A DNA stretch of 64,000 nt from Gaoshiqia hydrogeniformans (GCF_049347105.1 NZ_CP186334.1:3038001-3102000); one strand, 5' to 3'. Positions 33,672 to 42,923 are shown, counted from the first letter of the stretch. The notes: generated from the sequence alone by a model not told the origin. Translations and numbers: made by a program.

Positions 33672-34316
33672 ATGAAAAAGCCTTTTTATATAAAGGAAAC
33701 AGCCATGTATGTCCGGTTGAAATTTGAACAGGAAAGCAGCGGACATGACTGGTGGCACATCTACCGGGTTTGGAAACTGGCCGTTAAAATTGGTCTGGAA
33801 GAACATGCGAATTTGTTTTTGGTTGAAATGGCTGCTTTGCTTCATGATCTGGATGACTGGAAAATTACCGGCCAAACGCAAGAGAAAGCACAGGCTGTGA
33901 GCTGGATGGAGAAGCTGGGAATACCTCAGCGGAAGGTGGAACAGATTTGGCAAATTATCAACGAAGTTTCATTTCAGGGAGCGGGCGTCGACACGATCCC
34001 GACCACTCTGGAGGCGAAAGTGGTTCAGGATGCTGATCGCCTGGATGCTATCGGAGCGATTGGCATCGCCCGTACGTTTGCTTTCGGCGGATGGAAAAAC
34101 CGCTTAATCTACGATCCCGGCATAAAGCCGGAACTGCATAGCAGTTTTGAAGCCTACAAAAAAACAACCGCCCCGACCATCAACCATTTCTACGAAAAAC
34201 TCTTGCTTTTAAAAGACCGTATGAATACGGAAACCGCCAAAGAGATGGCGCAAAAAAGGCATGAGTTTATGGAGGTATACTTAGGTCAGTTTTTTAACGA
34301 GTGGAATTTGAACTAG
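33672..34316 (+). CDS. HD-domain phosphohydrolase
   Basis: 214 aa. HD motif: His in 'GHDWWHIYRVWKLA', then the HD pair in 'AALLHDLDDWK' and a distal Asp in 'VVQDADRLDAIGAIGIARTF', giving the H...HD...D metal-binding pattern. The sequence resembles the YpgQ/YedJ group of HD hydrolases, some of which hydrolyse (deoxy)nucleoside triphosphates. Cytoplasmic. A VOC-family gene follows 25 bases later. Confidence 0.88.
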   Translation: MKKPFYIKETAMYVRLKFEQESSGHDWWHIYRVWKLAVKIGLEEHANLFLVEMAALLHDLDDWKITGQTQEKAQAVSWMEKLGIPQRKVEQIWQIINEVSFQGAGVDTIPTTLEAKVVQDADRLDAIGAIGIARTFAFGGWKNRLIYDPGIKPELHSSFEAYKKTTAPTINHFYEKLLLLKDRMNTETAKEMAQKRHEFMEVYLGQFFNEWNLN

Positions 34317-34341
34317 AAACAATAACTAAAATATTCATTCT

Positions 34342-34731
34342 ATGAGAATAGCACATATCGCCATTTGGACCAACGACCTGGAAGGAATGCGTAACTTTTA
34401 TATGCATTACTTTGATGCCGGCTCGAATGAAGGGTATTATAATCACACAAAAGATTTCAGATCCTATTTTATCACGTTTAACGGGGAATGCTACCTGGAG
34501 TTAATGCAAATGCCGGGGGTGCCGCAATCAAAAAACGATCCGAAAAAACAATTTACCGGTTTGATCCACTTTGCTATAAATGTGGGCTCGAAACAGCGGG
34601 TAGACGAACTGACAGAAACACTGAGAAGCGACGGTTTTAGAGTGATTAGCGAGCCCCGCACAACCGGCGACGGGTTTTATGAGTCTGTGATTCTCGATCC
34701 GGAAGGGAACCGGGTGGAATTGATGGCCTGA
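34342..34731 (+). CDS. VOC (glyoxalase/bleomycin-resistance) family protein
   Basis: 129 aa, one VOC module pair: 'MRIAHIAIWTNDLEGMRNFY' at the start, 'GECYLELMQMPGVP' in the centre, 'GLIHFAINVGSKQRVDEL' and 'ESVILDPEGNRVELM' at the end. Metal ligands of the family (His5, Glu of 'YLELMQ', His in 'GLIHFA', Glu of 'RVELM') are present. The substrate is unknown; similar proteins are annotated as glyoxalases or lactoylglutathione lyases without proof. Confidence 0.88.
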   Translation: MRIAHIAIWTNDLEGMRNFYMHYFDAGSNEGYYNHTKDFRSYFITFNGECYLELMQMPGVPQSKNDPKKQFTGLIHFAINVGSKQRVDELTETLRSDGFRVISEPRTTGDGFYESVILDPEGNRVELMA

Positions 34732-34797
34732 TAAAAAACGCTCTTAAAAACTGCTTGAATGATAATAAACATGCTCTTGTAAAAGCGGAACATTTCT

Positions 34798-34830
34798 CCC
34801 GGACCAGCTTAACCTGAAGCCGGGTCCGGG
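34798..34830. terminator. Possible bidirectional terminator hairpin
   Basis: CCCGGACC / GGTCCGGG with a 17-nt loop between the convergent VOC and 128-aa genes. Position suits termination from both sides, but U-tracts are poor (GAAAAAT on one side). Confidence 0.4.
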
Positions 34831-34857
34831 GAAAAATATTCGTTATTTACTGTTTGT

Positions 34858-35244
34858 TTAGTTGGTTTTCACTTCCGGCCTTTCGGCAGTGATGTTGATT
34901 ACTCCCTGAGATGAATTGGCTTGCCCGGTAATCCGGTTTCCGCTAATTTTTCCGCTTACTTTCACCGGTTCGTACTCCACCTCAACTTTAAAAGAGAAAC
35001 TGTCTTCCCCGATTTTGGCATCCTGAGCTTTGATGATCGTTCCGTTTCTGAATTTTACCGTGATGCTGATTTCACCGTTCACGTCTTCAAATATAATTTT
35101 CCCGGTATTGTACTCGTAAGGAGCATCAGGAGCTTTGTATTCCCAAGTCCCTTTTAAATTTTCTTTTCCGGCATCAACCGGACGACCGCTCGCCCAGGCC
35201 ATCGCTCCCGAGAGCAGTAAAATGAACACGAAAAGTTTTTTCAT
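34858..35244 (-). CDS. Exported hypothetical beta-rich protein
   Basis: 128 aa with a signal peptide (1-19, 'FVFILLLSGAMAWAS') and a mature part of alternating beta strands ('GTWEYKAPDAPYEY', 'GEISITVKFRNGT', 'GKISGNRITGQANSS', 'VINITAERPE'), probably a small lipocalin-like or beta-sandwich domain in the periplasm. I do not recognise a named family. Preceded by a good -7 element TAAATTTG at 35331-35324 (minus). Confidence 0.75.
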   Translation of the reverse strand: MKKLFVFILLLSGAMAWASGRPVDAGKENLKGTWEYKAPDAPYEYNTGKIIFEDVNGEISITVKFRNGTIIKAQDAKIGEDSFSFKVEVEYEPVKVSGKISGNRITGQANSSQGVINITAERPEVKTN

Positions 35245-35323
35245 TGTCTTTTTGTTTTAGTGGATGATTAATTTTATTTCCTGAATTTCTGAACATTCCG
35301 GCAGTTCCCGGAAAAACATGTTA

Positions 35324-35331
35324 CAAATTTA
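35324..35331 (-). promoter_or_regulatory. Bacteroidota -7 promoter element
   Basis: TAAATTTG on the minus strand fits TAnnTTTG, 80 bases before the exported 128-aa gene. The -33 region is T-rich rather than a clean TTTG. Confidence 0.4.
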
Positions 35332-35441
35332 TGTTGCCGAAAAAAAGAAAAAAAATTTATGGGACGAAAATGCCCGTTATGGGGTGGATGACGGTATAAC
35401 AACAAACCAGGGGAAGAGCCTGTTCTGAGAAAGACGTTTTT

Positions 35442-36290
35442 TTACAGGTTCCGTTTTCGGTATGGTTTAAATTCGGGATAAAATTTACGGGAAACCGGGA
35501 TCAATTTTTCAACGCCCGAGAGTTTTACCGAACAATTCGCGTTTCCGTGGTTTACAAATTCAATCTTCTGAAGGTTCACCATAAACGAACGGTGACATCG
35601 TTTAAACGGAAGACCGCTGAAGAGCATTTCCATGTTTTTCATAGAGCTGCGCAAGAGCTGTTTGGCCAACTTGTTTCCGCTCAGGTAAAACACGATGACA
35701 TAATTGTCGGCCGATTCGAGGTAATAAACATGGTCGCTGGCTACCGAAAAGCGGACTACCCCTTTTTCGTCGGGGAAATCCAGGAGTGTGGGGTCGAAAC
35801 CGGATTTCCCTGCTTTGGTTTTCAGTTCATTCAGCCGGTTTCTGCTAACTATCTGTGAAATAAATAAAAGCGACAAGGAATAAGGAATCAGAATTCCGGG
35901 TAAAGTATATTTTATGCTATCCGGGATGTCTTTTAAAAACCGGATAACACTCAGTTGATGCGACTGATAAAAAAGAAAAGCCATGGACATAAGCGTCATT
36001 TCGCCGGAAAACCAAAGGATGAAGGTGAAATTCCGGTATTTTTTGATGGCCCATAGTTTCCGGACAACAATTTGTGAGAAAAATAAAATCAGGCCGGCAA
36101 TTATTCCGAAACCGGAGAGGCGCATAAATTGGGCGAAGCCGGAATCGTTGCTCCACCGGTTGATGTTGAAAGGTACAAACACATTGATGAAGATGATCCC
36201 GAATATGGTGCAAAAAGCAATCAAAACCCATCGGTGACGGGTCTCATCGAGCAGGGTAAACGGCTGATTTAAAAAATGAGAGAAATTCAT
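35442..36290 (-). CDS. Membrane-anchored LytTR DNA-binding regulator
   Basis: 282 aa. Four or so transmembrane segments in the N-terminal 155 residues ('RWVLIAFCTIFGIIFINVF', 'GIIAGLILFFSQIVV', 'FTFILWFSGEMTLMSMAFLF', 'LPGILIPYSLSLLFIS'), a linker, then a LytTR DNA-binding domain (about 180-280; 'SDHVYYLESADNYVIVFY', 'LPFKRCHRSFMVNLQKIEF', 'KLIPVSRKFYPEFK'). It carries no receiver domain, so membrane sensing and DNA binding sit in one protein. Target genes unknown. Confidence 0.9.
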   Translation of the reverse strand: MNFSHFLNQPFTLLDETRHRWVLIAFCTIFGIIFINVFVPFNINRWSNDSGFAQFMRLSGFGIIAGLILFFSQIVVRKLWAIKKYRNFTFILWFSGEMTLMSMAFLFYQSHQLSVIRFLKDIPDSIKYTLPGILIPYSLSLLFISQIVSRNRLNELKTKAGKSGFDPTLLDFPDEKGVVRFSVASDHVYYLESADNYVIVFYLSGNKLAKQLLRSSMKNMEMLFSGLPFKRCHRSFMVNLQKIEFVNHGNANCSVKLSGVEKLIPVSRKFYPEFKPYRKRNL

Positions 36291-36333
36291 TTCCCTGGCT
36301 GTTCTGCGTTTAGCCGTCTAAAATACGAAGTTT

Positions 36334-36912
36334 CTATTTCTTTTCCCAGGGTCGTTCTTCGGCAGCATAGCTGAGCTGCTCATACCAGTCTTTACCGTAC
36401 TTGCGGATCAGCGGTTCTTTCAGGAATTGGAACAGCGGAAGTTTCTGACCTTTTCCGCAGTCACGGCCCGGCTTACAAATATCAAGCTCCTGGTAGTTGA
36501 TGGCGTCAAACCGTTTGTATTCGGTAATCCGGATTGGAAACAGGTGGCAGGAAACCGGTTTGCGAAAATCGGTTTTTCCCTCCAAAAAAGCTTTTTCGAT
36601 GGCGCATTTGGTAATGCCGTGTTCATCTTTGAAGGTGAATGCGCATTCCTGGTTATTCACCAGCGGGGTCACCAGGTCGCCGTCGCTGTCGATCATCGAC
36701 GTTCCCTGAAGCTCAACTACCGTTTTTCCTTCCGGCGTCATGTAGGGTTCGATTACCGGATAGTCTTTTTCAATGGTCAGCGCTTCTTCCTGCGTTAAGG
36801 GGGCGCCCGATTCGCCTTCCACACAGCAGGATCCCTTACACTTGATTAAATCGCAAAGGAAATGCTCTTCAAGCACATCAAAACTTACAATGGTTTTTCC
36901 TATCTCCAACAT
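36334..36912 (-). CDS. DUF3109 family cysteine-rich protein
   Basis: 192 aa. Conserved cysteines in 'CDLIKCKGSCCVEG', 'NNQECAFTF', 'GITKCAIEKAF', 'PVSCHLFPIRI', 'LDICKPGRDCGKG', the pattern of DUF3109, probably binding a metal or Fe-S cluster (related to the YkgJ group). Function not known. Common in Bacteroidota, here a single gene between the LytTR regulator and gpmI. Confidence 0.88.
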   Translation of the reverse strand: MLEIGKTIVSFDVLEEHFLCDLIKCKGSCCVEGESGAPLTQEEALTIEKDYPVIEPYMTPEGKTVVELQGTSMIDSDGDLVTPLVNNQECAFTFKDEHGITKCAIEKAFLEGKTDFRKPVSCHLFPIRITEYKRFDAINYQELDICKPGRDCGKGQKLPLFQFLKEPLIRKYGKDWYEQLSYAAEERPWEKK

Positions 36913-36928
36913 AGCCGACGGTATAAAA

Positions 36929-36954
36929 AAGCCCTCCCGTTGACGAGAGGGCTT
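36929..36954 (-). terminator. Rho-independent terminator of gpmI
   Basis: AAGCCCTC / GAGGGCTT stem (8 bp or more) followed on the minus strand by TTTTTT, 20 bases after the gpmI stop codon. Confidence 0.88.
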
Positions 36955-36973
36955 ATCTCTTATATGAATTTAT

Positions 36974-38503
36974 TTATCGTTCAATCAATACATTTCCGGT
37001 CATTTCTGCCGGAATTTTCAGTCCCATTTCAGAAAGCAGGGTCGGGGCAACATCAGCCAAAATACCGTTTCTGATTTTCAGGTTTTTATTGTCGCTTACA
37101 TAAATACACGGAACCGGGTTCAGTGAGTGGGCCGTGTTGGGCGAGCCATCCGGGTTAACGGCATTATCGGCGTTTCCGTGGTCGGCAATAATCAGCACAT
37201 TGTAGTGGCTGGCGCGTGCAGCTTCCACCACTTCTTTCACACATTGGTCAACCGCCTCAATGGCTTTGTAAATCGCTTCGTAAACGCCGGTATGGCCAAC
37301 CATATCGCCGTTGGCAAAGTTCAGGCAAATGAAATCGGCTTCCGCTTTCTGTAACTCGGGAACAATGGCGTCCTTAATTTTCGGGGCCGACATTTCTGGC
37401 TGAAAATCATAGGTCGGCACTTTCGGCGAAGGGATCAAAATGCGTTTTTCACCTTCAAATTCAGTTTCCTGCCCTCCGCTAAAGAAGAAGGTAACGTGCG
37501 CGTATTTTTCAGTTTCGGCAATACGGATCTGCTTCAACCCGGCTTTCGACACCACTTCACCCATCGTGTTGGTCGGGTTCTCTTTGTCGAAAATCACATG
37601 TATATTTTTGAAATCAGCCTTGTAATTTGTCATGGTGTACCATTGCAGGTTCATGGTTTTCATGCCAAACTGGGGCAGGTCTTCCTGGGTGAAGGCAATG
37701 GTTGTTTGCCGCAAACGGTCGGTACGAAAGTTGAAACAAATCACCACGTCGCCTTCTTCGATCAGGGCAACCGGGCTTCCGTCTTCTTTTACCATCACGA
37801 TCGGTTTGATAAATTCATCGGTCACCCCTGCATTATACGAAGCCTGTACCGAGGCCAGCAGATCGGTCGATTTTTCGCCTGTACCATTGGTATACAGATC
37901 GTATGCCAGCTTCAACCGGTCGTAGTTTTTATCGCGGTCCATACCGTAGTAGCGGCCGATAACCGAAGCGAACTTGCCGTTTGTTGATTTTAACGCTTCC
38001 AGGTCGGTTTTCAGAAAACCGTAACCCGAACGGGGATCGGTGTCGCGTCCGTCGGTCAAGCCATGCACAAAAACGTCGCTTAAGCCCAAGTCGGTAGCCA
38101 TTTGGCACAAGGCGACCATATGGGTGCTGAGCGCATGGACTCCGCCGGGGCCAATCAGGCCGATCAGGTGTACTTTTTTCTTATTTTCTTTGGCGTATTG
38201 GTATGCTTTTATAAGCTGCGGATTCTGCCACAAGGTTTTTTCGCGAATCGCTTTGGTGATTTTCACCATATCCTGGTACAATACCCGGCCGGCGCCAATG
38301 TTGAGGTGGCCAACTTCCGAGTTCCCCATTTGTCCGTCGGGCAAGCCAACATTTTCGCCCGACGTAAGTAATTGTGAATTTGGATATTCGTTCATCAGCG
38401 AATCCATAAACGGAGTCGGAGCCGAGGCAATGACATCGCGTTCGGTACCATCGCCGATTCCCCATCCGTCGAGGATCATTAAAAGGGTTTTTTGTACAGC
38501 CAT
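36974..38503 (-). CDS. gpmI: 2,3-bisphosphoglycerate-independent phosphoglycerate mutase
   Basis: 509 aa, alkaline-phosphatase superfamily, normal length for iPGM. 'LMILDGWGIGDGT' (metal-binding Asp), catalytic Ser in 'GQMGNSEVGHLNIGAGRVLY' (about residue 62), 'HGLTDGRDTDPRSG', 'VIGRYYGMDRD', 'ADHGNADNAVNPDG' and 'NTAHSLNPVPCIYV'. Interconverts 2- and 3-phosphoglycerate with two Mn ions. Own terminator; TAATTTTG at 38549-38542 (minus) is a good -7 element. Confidence 0.97.
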   Translation of the reverse strand: MAVQKTLLMILDGWGIGDGTERDVIASAPTPFMDSLMNEYPNSQLLTSGENVGLPDGQMGNSEVGHLNIGAGRVLYQDMVKITKAIREKTLWQNPQLIKAYQYAKENKKKVHLIGLIGPGGVHALSTHMVALCQMATDLGLSDVFVHGLTDGRDTDPRSGYGFLKTDLEALKSTNGKFASVIGRYYGMDRDKNYDRLKLAYDLYTNGTGEKSTDLLASVQASYNAGVTDEFIKPIVMVKEDGSPVALIEEGDVVICFNFRTDRLRQTTIAFTQEDLPQFGMKTMNLQWYTMTNYKADFKNIHVIFDKENPTNTMGEVVSKAGLKQIRIAETEKYAHVTFFFSGGQETEFEGEKRILIPSPKVPTYDFQPEMSAPKIKDAIVPELQKAEADFICLNFANGDMVGHTGVYEAIYKAIEAVDQCVKEVVEAARASHYNVLIIADHGNADNAVNPDGSPNTAHSLNPVPCIYVSDNKNLKIRNGILADVAPTLLSEMGLKIPAEMTGNVLIER

Positions 38504-38541
38504 AATTTATATTCGTTTTTTATGATTTGCTAAATTCCGCA

Positions 38542-38549
38542 CAAAATTA
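38542..38549 (-). promoter_or_regulatory. -7 promoter element of gpmI
   Basis: TAATTTTG on the minus strand fits TAnnTTTG, 39 bases before the gpmI ATG; the -33 region is a T-rich stretch. Confidence 0.45.
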
Positions 38550-38653
38550 TTCTTTTTTTAGAAGGATTAAAAATAAGCCGGATACGATGCGCCGAGATTT
38601 AATGATTCGTTGATCTGTTTATCCGGGATCGCCAACACGATGCCTGGCTGTTT

Positions 38654-41176
38654 CTACAAATTCTTTTCCGGGTATAACTCCTGCCATTGCTGCGGCTGAT
38701 TTTTGAGTTTCAGGTCGAACCACGACATGATGGTATCGTGCCATTTGAGGCGTTTCCGGTAATCGAGTATCCAGTGGTCTTCTCCGTCAACCAACACCAT
38801 TTCTACCTCTTTGCCCAACAGCTTTAAGGCGGCGTAATACTGTAAACTTTCGCCAACCGGGACATTGGTGTCGGAGGTGCCGTGGAGCAGCAGGATCGAA
38901 TTCTGAAATTTGTCGGCATTGTACAACGGGCTGTTATCTACGTAAATATCCTTCCTGTTCCAGGGGTAACTGAACTTAGCTGCGCCGGCGTTATACGAAT
39001 AGCCCCAGTAGCCTTCGCCCCAGTAACTGCTGATGGCGCTGATGCCTGCATGCGAGATGGCCGTTTTGAAAATACCGGTCCGCGTTTGCAGCAACATGGT
39101 GGTAAACCCGCCGTACGAAGCGCCGATACAGCCCACATGTTCCGCATCAACCGAAGGATGTGCCCCGATCAACTTTTCAGTCCCTTCAATAATATCGTCA
39201 ATGGCGTCGAGCCCCCATCCGTTCACGTGTAAGGCCGAAAAGTTCTGTCCGAAACCGGTTGCCCCGCCCGGCTGCAATACATAAACCAGGTAGCCGTTTG
39301 CAGCCCAGACTTCCTTGGGGTAACGACCTCCAAACGACCGGTCGGTGGGTGTGGTTCCGCCGTAGAAGTTAACGATTAACGGGTATTTTTTACCGGCATC
39401 GTAATGAGGCGGGTAGTAGATTCGCCCGTAAATGGTCGTTCCGTTTCGGTTGGTGAAGTTCCAGTCTTCGCTTTCGCCAAAGCGGATCTGTTCGAACCTG
39501 TCTTTTTCAGGGAAAGAGATTAAGCTGCTTACGGCTTTATCCAACAGGATAACAAACAGTTTTTTCGGTGTCGAAATGCCCGAGCCCGAATAAACGGCTA
39601 CCGGTTTTTCGTAAGCAAAATCAATATCAGACAAAACATCTGTCTGTAGCCCGATTTGGTTGAACGACCTGTTTTTCAGGTCATAACGGTAAAGATTTTT
39701 ATAATCTTTGTAGGTGGCCGAAAGATAAATCCGGTTGTCTTTGCTCCAGTATGCGGCGTCAACGGCCGGATCAAAGTCCCGTGTCATGGCTTCGGCCTGC
39801 CGGCTTTGCAAATCGAAAATGTAAAGCTGCTGATCGTAACTGTTCGGAATCAGCCCCTCGCCGACATTTATGCCAAGCCCGTCAAAACAATCCGGCCCGC
39901 CTTTCACCAACAATTTGGTTCCGTCGGGCGAATACTGGCAGGAACCGGCATACGACTGATCTTTCCAAACCGTGTCGAGAACATGGGTCCTGATGTCCAT
40001 TTCATACAAATTCTGTTTCCGGAATGGTGTTTCTGAATGATCGGTCCGCGAGCTTGAAAATAAAATTCCGGAACCATCCGGCTTGATATCATGGAGATTT
40101 GCCGACAGGTTTCCGGCTGTTAACTGGCGTATATTGCCGGATGTAACATCGATCAGGTGCAGAAACAACCGGTCGCGGAAGCCCGGTATCCGGTCGTCGT
40201 TTGCGAAAATCCGCTTCAAATCGCCCGGTTTCTCCGCCTTTTTAGTCGTCGTGGCGATGATATAATCCTCGCCCGGCGACCAGCGGAAACCCGACAGGTC
40301 TTTGATGCCTTTGGCGATTGATTTTTCGACGCCTGTCTGCGGGTCGTACACAAACAACTCCGACTCTTCATCCTGAATGGCGGTATAGCTTAGCCTGTCA
40401 GTTCGCGGCAGCCAGCCCATGTGCCGGAGATCTTTATTCCGCCAGACCGTGATGTTCCGCTTTTTTTCCAGATCATAGATTTCGCTGTACGACCTGCTTT
40501 TACCGCTTCCCGACAGCACTTCCGAGTAGTTGATCAGGACGTATTTGCCTGAAGGAGAAATTTTAGCAGAGCTTAGCTGGTTTCCTTCCAGTACATCGCG
40601 GATGGTGCAATAGCGGACGGCATTTAAATTCCAAACCGCGTTGCAGTCCGCAAATTCCACATCGCACGTAAACAGGGCATGTAACTTCATCGGTTTGTCG
40701 GGGCTGAGGCATTTTATTACAACACGGTGATTTCCCCGGCTCAGTTTCAAATCAATTTTGTTGGTATTTAGTTCGGCATTTTTCTGGCTTTTCAGAAGTT
40801 CATCATCGAGGTAAATTTCATAAACGGCGTTCATGGTAACGTTTAAGGTTGCTTTGGCCCAGCGTTCCACCGAGAGGTAGCCCGATAAAAGGACCAGCGA
40901 TCCGGGTTCAGGCTGGTCCGAAAGCAAACTGTCGGGTCCAATTTCAACCCGGCTCCGGCTATTGGCCGGCACATCAAAATTCACCTTGGCGCTGCTTAGC
41001 AAATCGGATGTTCCAAAGGTGTTTCCATCCGTGTTTTTCGTGTCCGAAAAGACGGGCATCGTTAATTGTTGCAGGTTGATCAGTTCCCAGACGTTCATGT
41101 CGACGGAAAGTTGTGCCCGCAAACTATTTGAAATCAATAAAATAATTAAGAAGAGGCCTGTTTTTTTCATTCTCAT
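38654..41176 (-). CDS. S9-family exported peptidase (prolyl oligopeptidase type)
   Basis: 840 aa (a second ATG two codons on is equally likely). Signal peptide 'GLFLIILLISNSLRAQ' (to about residue 22). Residues 30-190 look like a small beta domain ('ATLNVTMNAVYEIYLDDELL', 'LSRGNHRVVIKCLSP') resembling PA14-like ligand-binding folds; residues about 200-560 form a WD40/TolB-like propeller ('KISPSGKYVLINY', 'RWSPGEDYIIATT', 'QYSPDGTKLLVKG'); the C-terminal alpha/beta hydrolase has Ser in 'GCIGASYGGFTTML', Asp in 'LHGTSDTNVPVGES' and His in 'DGEDHWILDY'. Probably degrades peptides in the periplasm. The added N-terminal domain is not part of standard S9 enzymes. Confidence 0.9.
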   Translation of the reverse strand: MRMKKTGLFLIILLISNSLRAQLSVDMNVWELINLQQLTMPVFSDTKNTDGNTFGTSDLLSSAKVNFDVPANSRSRVEIGPDSLLSDQPEPGSLVLLSGYLSVERWAKATLNVTMNAVYEIYLDDELLKSQKNAELNTNKIDLKLSRGNHRVVIKCLSPDKPMKLHALFTCDVEFADCNAVWNLNAVRYCTIRDVLEGNQLSSAKISPSGKYVLINYSEVLSGSGKSRSYSEIYDLEKKRNITVWRNKDLRHMGWLPRTDRLSYTAIQDEESELFVYDPQTGVEKSIAKGIKDLSGFRWSPGEDYIIATTTKKAEKPGDLKRIFANDDRIPGFRDRLFLHLIDVTSGNIRQLTAGNLSANLHDIKPDGSGILFSSSRTDHSETPFRKQNLYEMDIRTHVLDTVWKDQSYAGSCQYSPDGTKLLVKGGPDCFDGLGINVGEGLIPNSYDQQLYIFDLQSRQAEAMTRDFDPAVDAAYWSKDNRIYLSATYKDYKNLYRYDLKNRSFNQIGLQTDVLSDIDFAYEKPVAVYSGSGISTPKKLFVILLDKAVSSLISFPEKDRFEQIRFGESEDWNFTNRNGTTIYGRIYYPPHYDAGKKYPLIVNFYGGTTPTDRSFGGRYPKEVWAANGYLVYVLQPGGATGFGQNFSALHVNGWGLDAIDDIIEGTEKLIGAHPSVDAEHVGCIGASYGGFTTMLLQTRTGIFKTAISHAGISAISSYWGEGYWGYSYNAGAAKFSYPWNRKDIYVDNSPLYNADKFQNSILLLHGTSDTNVPVGESLQYYAALKLLGKEVEMVLVDGEDHWILDYRKRLKWHDTIMSWFDLKLKNQPQQWQELYPEKNL

Positions 41177-41405
41177 TCATTTATGTGTGTTGTATGTTCA
41201 GGTATTTAACAGAAAGCGTCCAAAATAACTAAAATTGATTTGTCATTGCATGACTTTTGTTGGCCGCTTCGGTGAATTTTTACCAAATGATAAACAGCCG
41301 GGAGGCGATCCGGTTTGATGTGAAATTCACCTTCCTGTTGCAAATGAGACGATGCTTTTTGTCTGTGTTAATTTTCTTTTGAAAAAACATAAAATCGGAG
41401 TATAT

Positions 41406-41437
41406 ATGTTGTACAACATGGAAAATATATACCTTTG
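41406..41437 (+). promoter_or_regulatory. Promoter with overlapping palindrome before the hydrogenase gene
   Basis: Perfect 14-bp palindrome ATGTTGTACAACAT (41406-41419), then -7 element TACCTTTG (41430-41437), 23 bases before the ATG at 41460. The TTG inside the palindrome (41409-41411) stands 18 bases from the -7 element, where a -33 box is expected, so a dimeric regulator bound to the palindrome would block or modulate this promoter (inference). Confidence 0.6.
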
Positions 41438-41459
41438 CGGCTGGAAAACACAGGCATTC

Positions 41460-42893
41460 ATGGCATACTTAAATAACATAATGATTATCCGGCATGAGCT
41501 GATGGCCAGGCTGGTTAAGATGTTTGGAAACGGTGAATTGGTGACAAAAATCAACAGCCTGCCGGTTGAATTATATCCGAAAGACCGAAACCCGCGCGGG
41601 CGTTGCTGTATATATAAAGAACGGGCCATCACGCGTTACAAGATGTTGCCCCTGTTGGGCTTCGAAGTTCCTCAGGACGACATTGACCTATACCCGCTGG
41701 AGCAGTATGCCGGAGAGGCGCTTGTTCGCGAAAAACAGTCGGGGAATATCCTGACCGTGGTTGATGAGGCCTGCACTGGTTGTGTTCAGGCAAATTACGT
41801 GGTAACCAACCTTTGTCGCGGCTGTGTGGCCAGCCCTTGTGTGATGAATTGTCCGAAAAATGCCATCCGGTTTACTGCTACCGGTCAAACCGAGATTAAA
41901 GCCGATCAGTGTATAAACTGTGGCTTGTGTCAGAAAGCCTGTCCGTACCATGCCATTATTTATATGCCGATTCCCTGCGAGGAAGCTTGTCCGGTAGGGG
42001 CCATAAAAAAGAATGAACGCGGAATTGAAGAAATTGATCCGGACAAATGTGTTTACTGCGGAAAATGCATCACAGCCTGCCCGTTTGGAGCGATTTTCGA
42101 ACTGTCGTCCATCATCGATGTTTTGCGAACAATTGAAAACAAACAAGAAGTCATTGCCCTGGTGGCTCCTTCCATTTTGGCGCAGTATGCCGAAGCCCCG
42201 GGAAAAGTATTTGCAGCGATCCGGAAAATTGGATTCAGCCAGGTGGTTGAGGTGGCGCGCGGCGCTGAAAAAACAGCCCGTCACGAAGCAGAAGAGCTAA
42301 AAGAAAAGCTGGAGCAGGGCGAAAAATTTATGACCACTTCCTGCTGTCCTTCCTATGTGGAAACGGTACGGAAGCATACACCCGGCTTGTTGTCCCATGT
42401 TTCGCATACACCTTCTCCAATGGCCTATACCGCCGAAGAATTGCGTGAAACGCATCCTGACGCCAAGCTTGTTTTTATTGGCCCTTGTGTGGCTAAACGA
42501 AAGGAGGCGCGCGACCTGGGGATCATCGACTTTGTCCTGAGTTTTGAAGAGTTGGACGCCATTTTAATCGGGATGGACATGCAGCCCGAAAAAATGGACA
42601 GCCTGCCGTTGGAAAATTACAGTAAAGAATCGAGGGGCTTTGCCCAAAGCGGAGGCGTGCTGGGAGCTGTTCTGGCTGAGAAAAAGATGGAGAACTTTAG
42701 CTTTGAGCAGATCGACGGGATCGACCGGGCTGCCATCAGGACCTTAAAAATGATGGAAAAAGGAAAGGCAACGGCGCAGTTTTATGAAGTAATGGCATGT
42801 GAAGGCGGCTGCATTGCCGGGCCGGGAGCTTACATCAAATCGGCAAAGGCGAAAAAGAATTTCATCAATTCCATGAAAGAGCTGGAGGTTTGA
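41460..42893 (+). CDS. Monomeric [FeFe] hydrogenase, group-B-like
   Basis: 477 aa from ATG 41460 (MAYLNNIM), the start that follows the promoter; upstream in-frame ATGs are rejected. The N-terminal half carries ferredoxin-like clusters: 'CTGCVQANYV', 'CRGCVASPCVMNCP', 'CINCGLCQKACP', 'CEEACPVGAI', 'CVYCGKCITACP'. The H-cluster domain has L1 'TTSCCPSYVET', L2 'IGPCVAKRKEA' and L3 'VMACEGGCIAGPG' with all four cluster cysteines. The variants of L1-L3 and the lack of a separate partner subunit fit group B enzymes of anaerobic Bacteroidota. Maturases HydEFG are not in this window. Expected role: H2 formation or sensing with ferredoxin in anaerobic growth; direction is inference. Confidence 0.85.
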   Translation: MAYLNNIMIIRHELMARLVKMFGNGELVTKINSLPVELYPKDRNPRGRCCIYKERAITRYKMLPLLGFEVPQDDIDLYPLEQYAGEALVREKQSGNILTVVDEACTGCVQANYVVTNLCRGCVASPCVMNCPKNAIRFTATGQTEIKADQCINCGLCQKACPYHAIIYMPIPCEEACPVGAIKKNERGIEEIDPDKCVYCGKCITACPFGAIFELSSIIDVLRTIENKQEVIALVAPSILAQYAEAPGKVFAAIRKIGFSQVVEVARGAEKTARHEAEELKEKLEQGEKFMTTSCCPSYVETVRKHTPGLLSHVSHTPSPMAYTAEELRETHPDAKLVFIGPCVAKRKEARDLGIIDFVLSFEELDAILIGMDMQPEKMDSLPLENYSKESRGFAQSGGVLGAVLAEKKMENFSFEQIDGIDRAAIRTLKMMEKGKATAQFYEVMACEGGCIAGPGAYIKSAKAKKNFINSMKELEV

Positions 42894-42923
42894 TTGGTAT
42901 CCGCCTGCACGTTTCTGCCGGAT

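Noticed and set aside
41352..41459. Longer N-terminus of the hydrogenase
   Set aside because: It would include the palindrome and -7 promoter element; the homologous start pattern is MAxxNNxMxxRxE at 41460.
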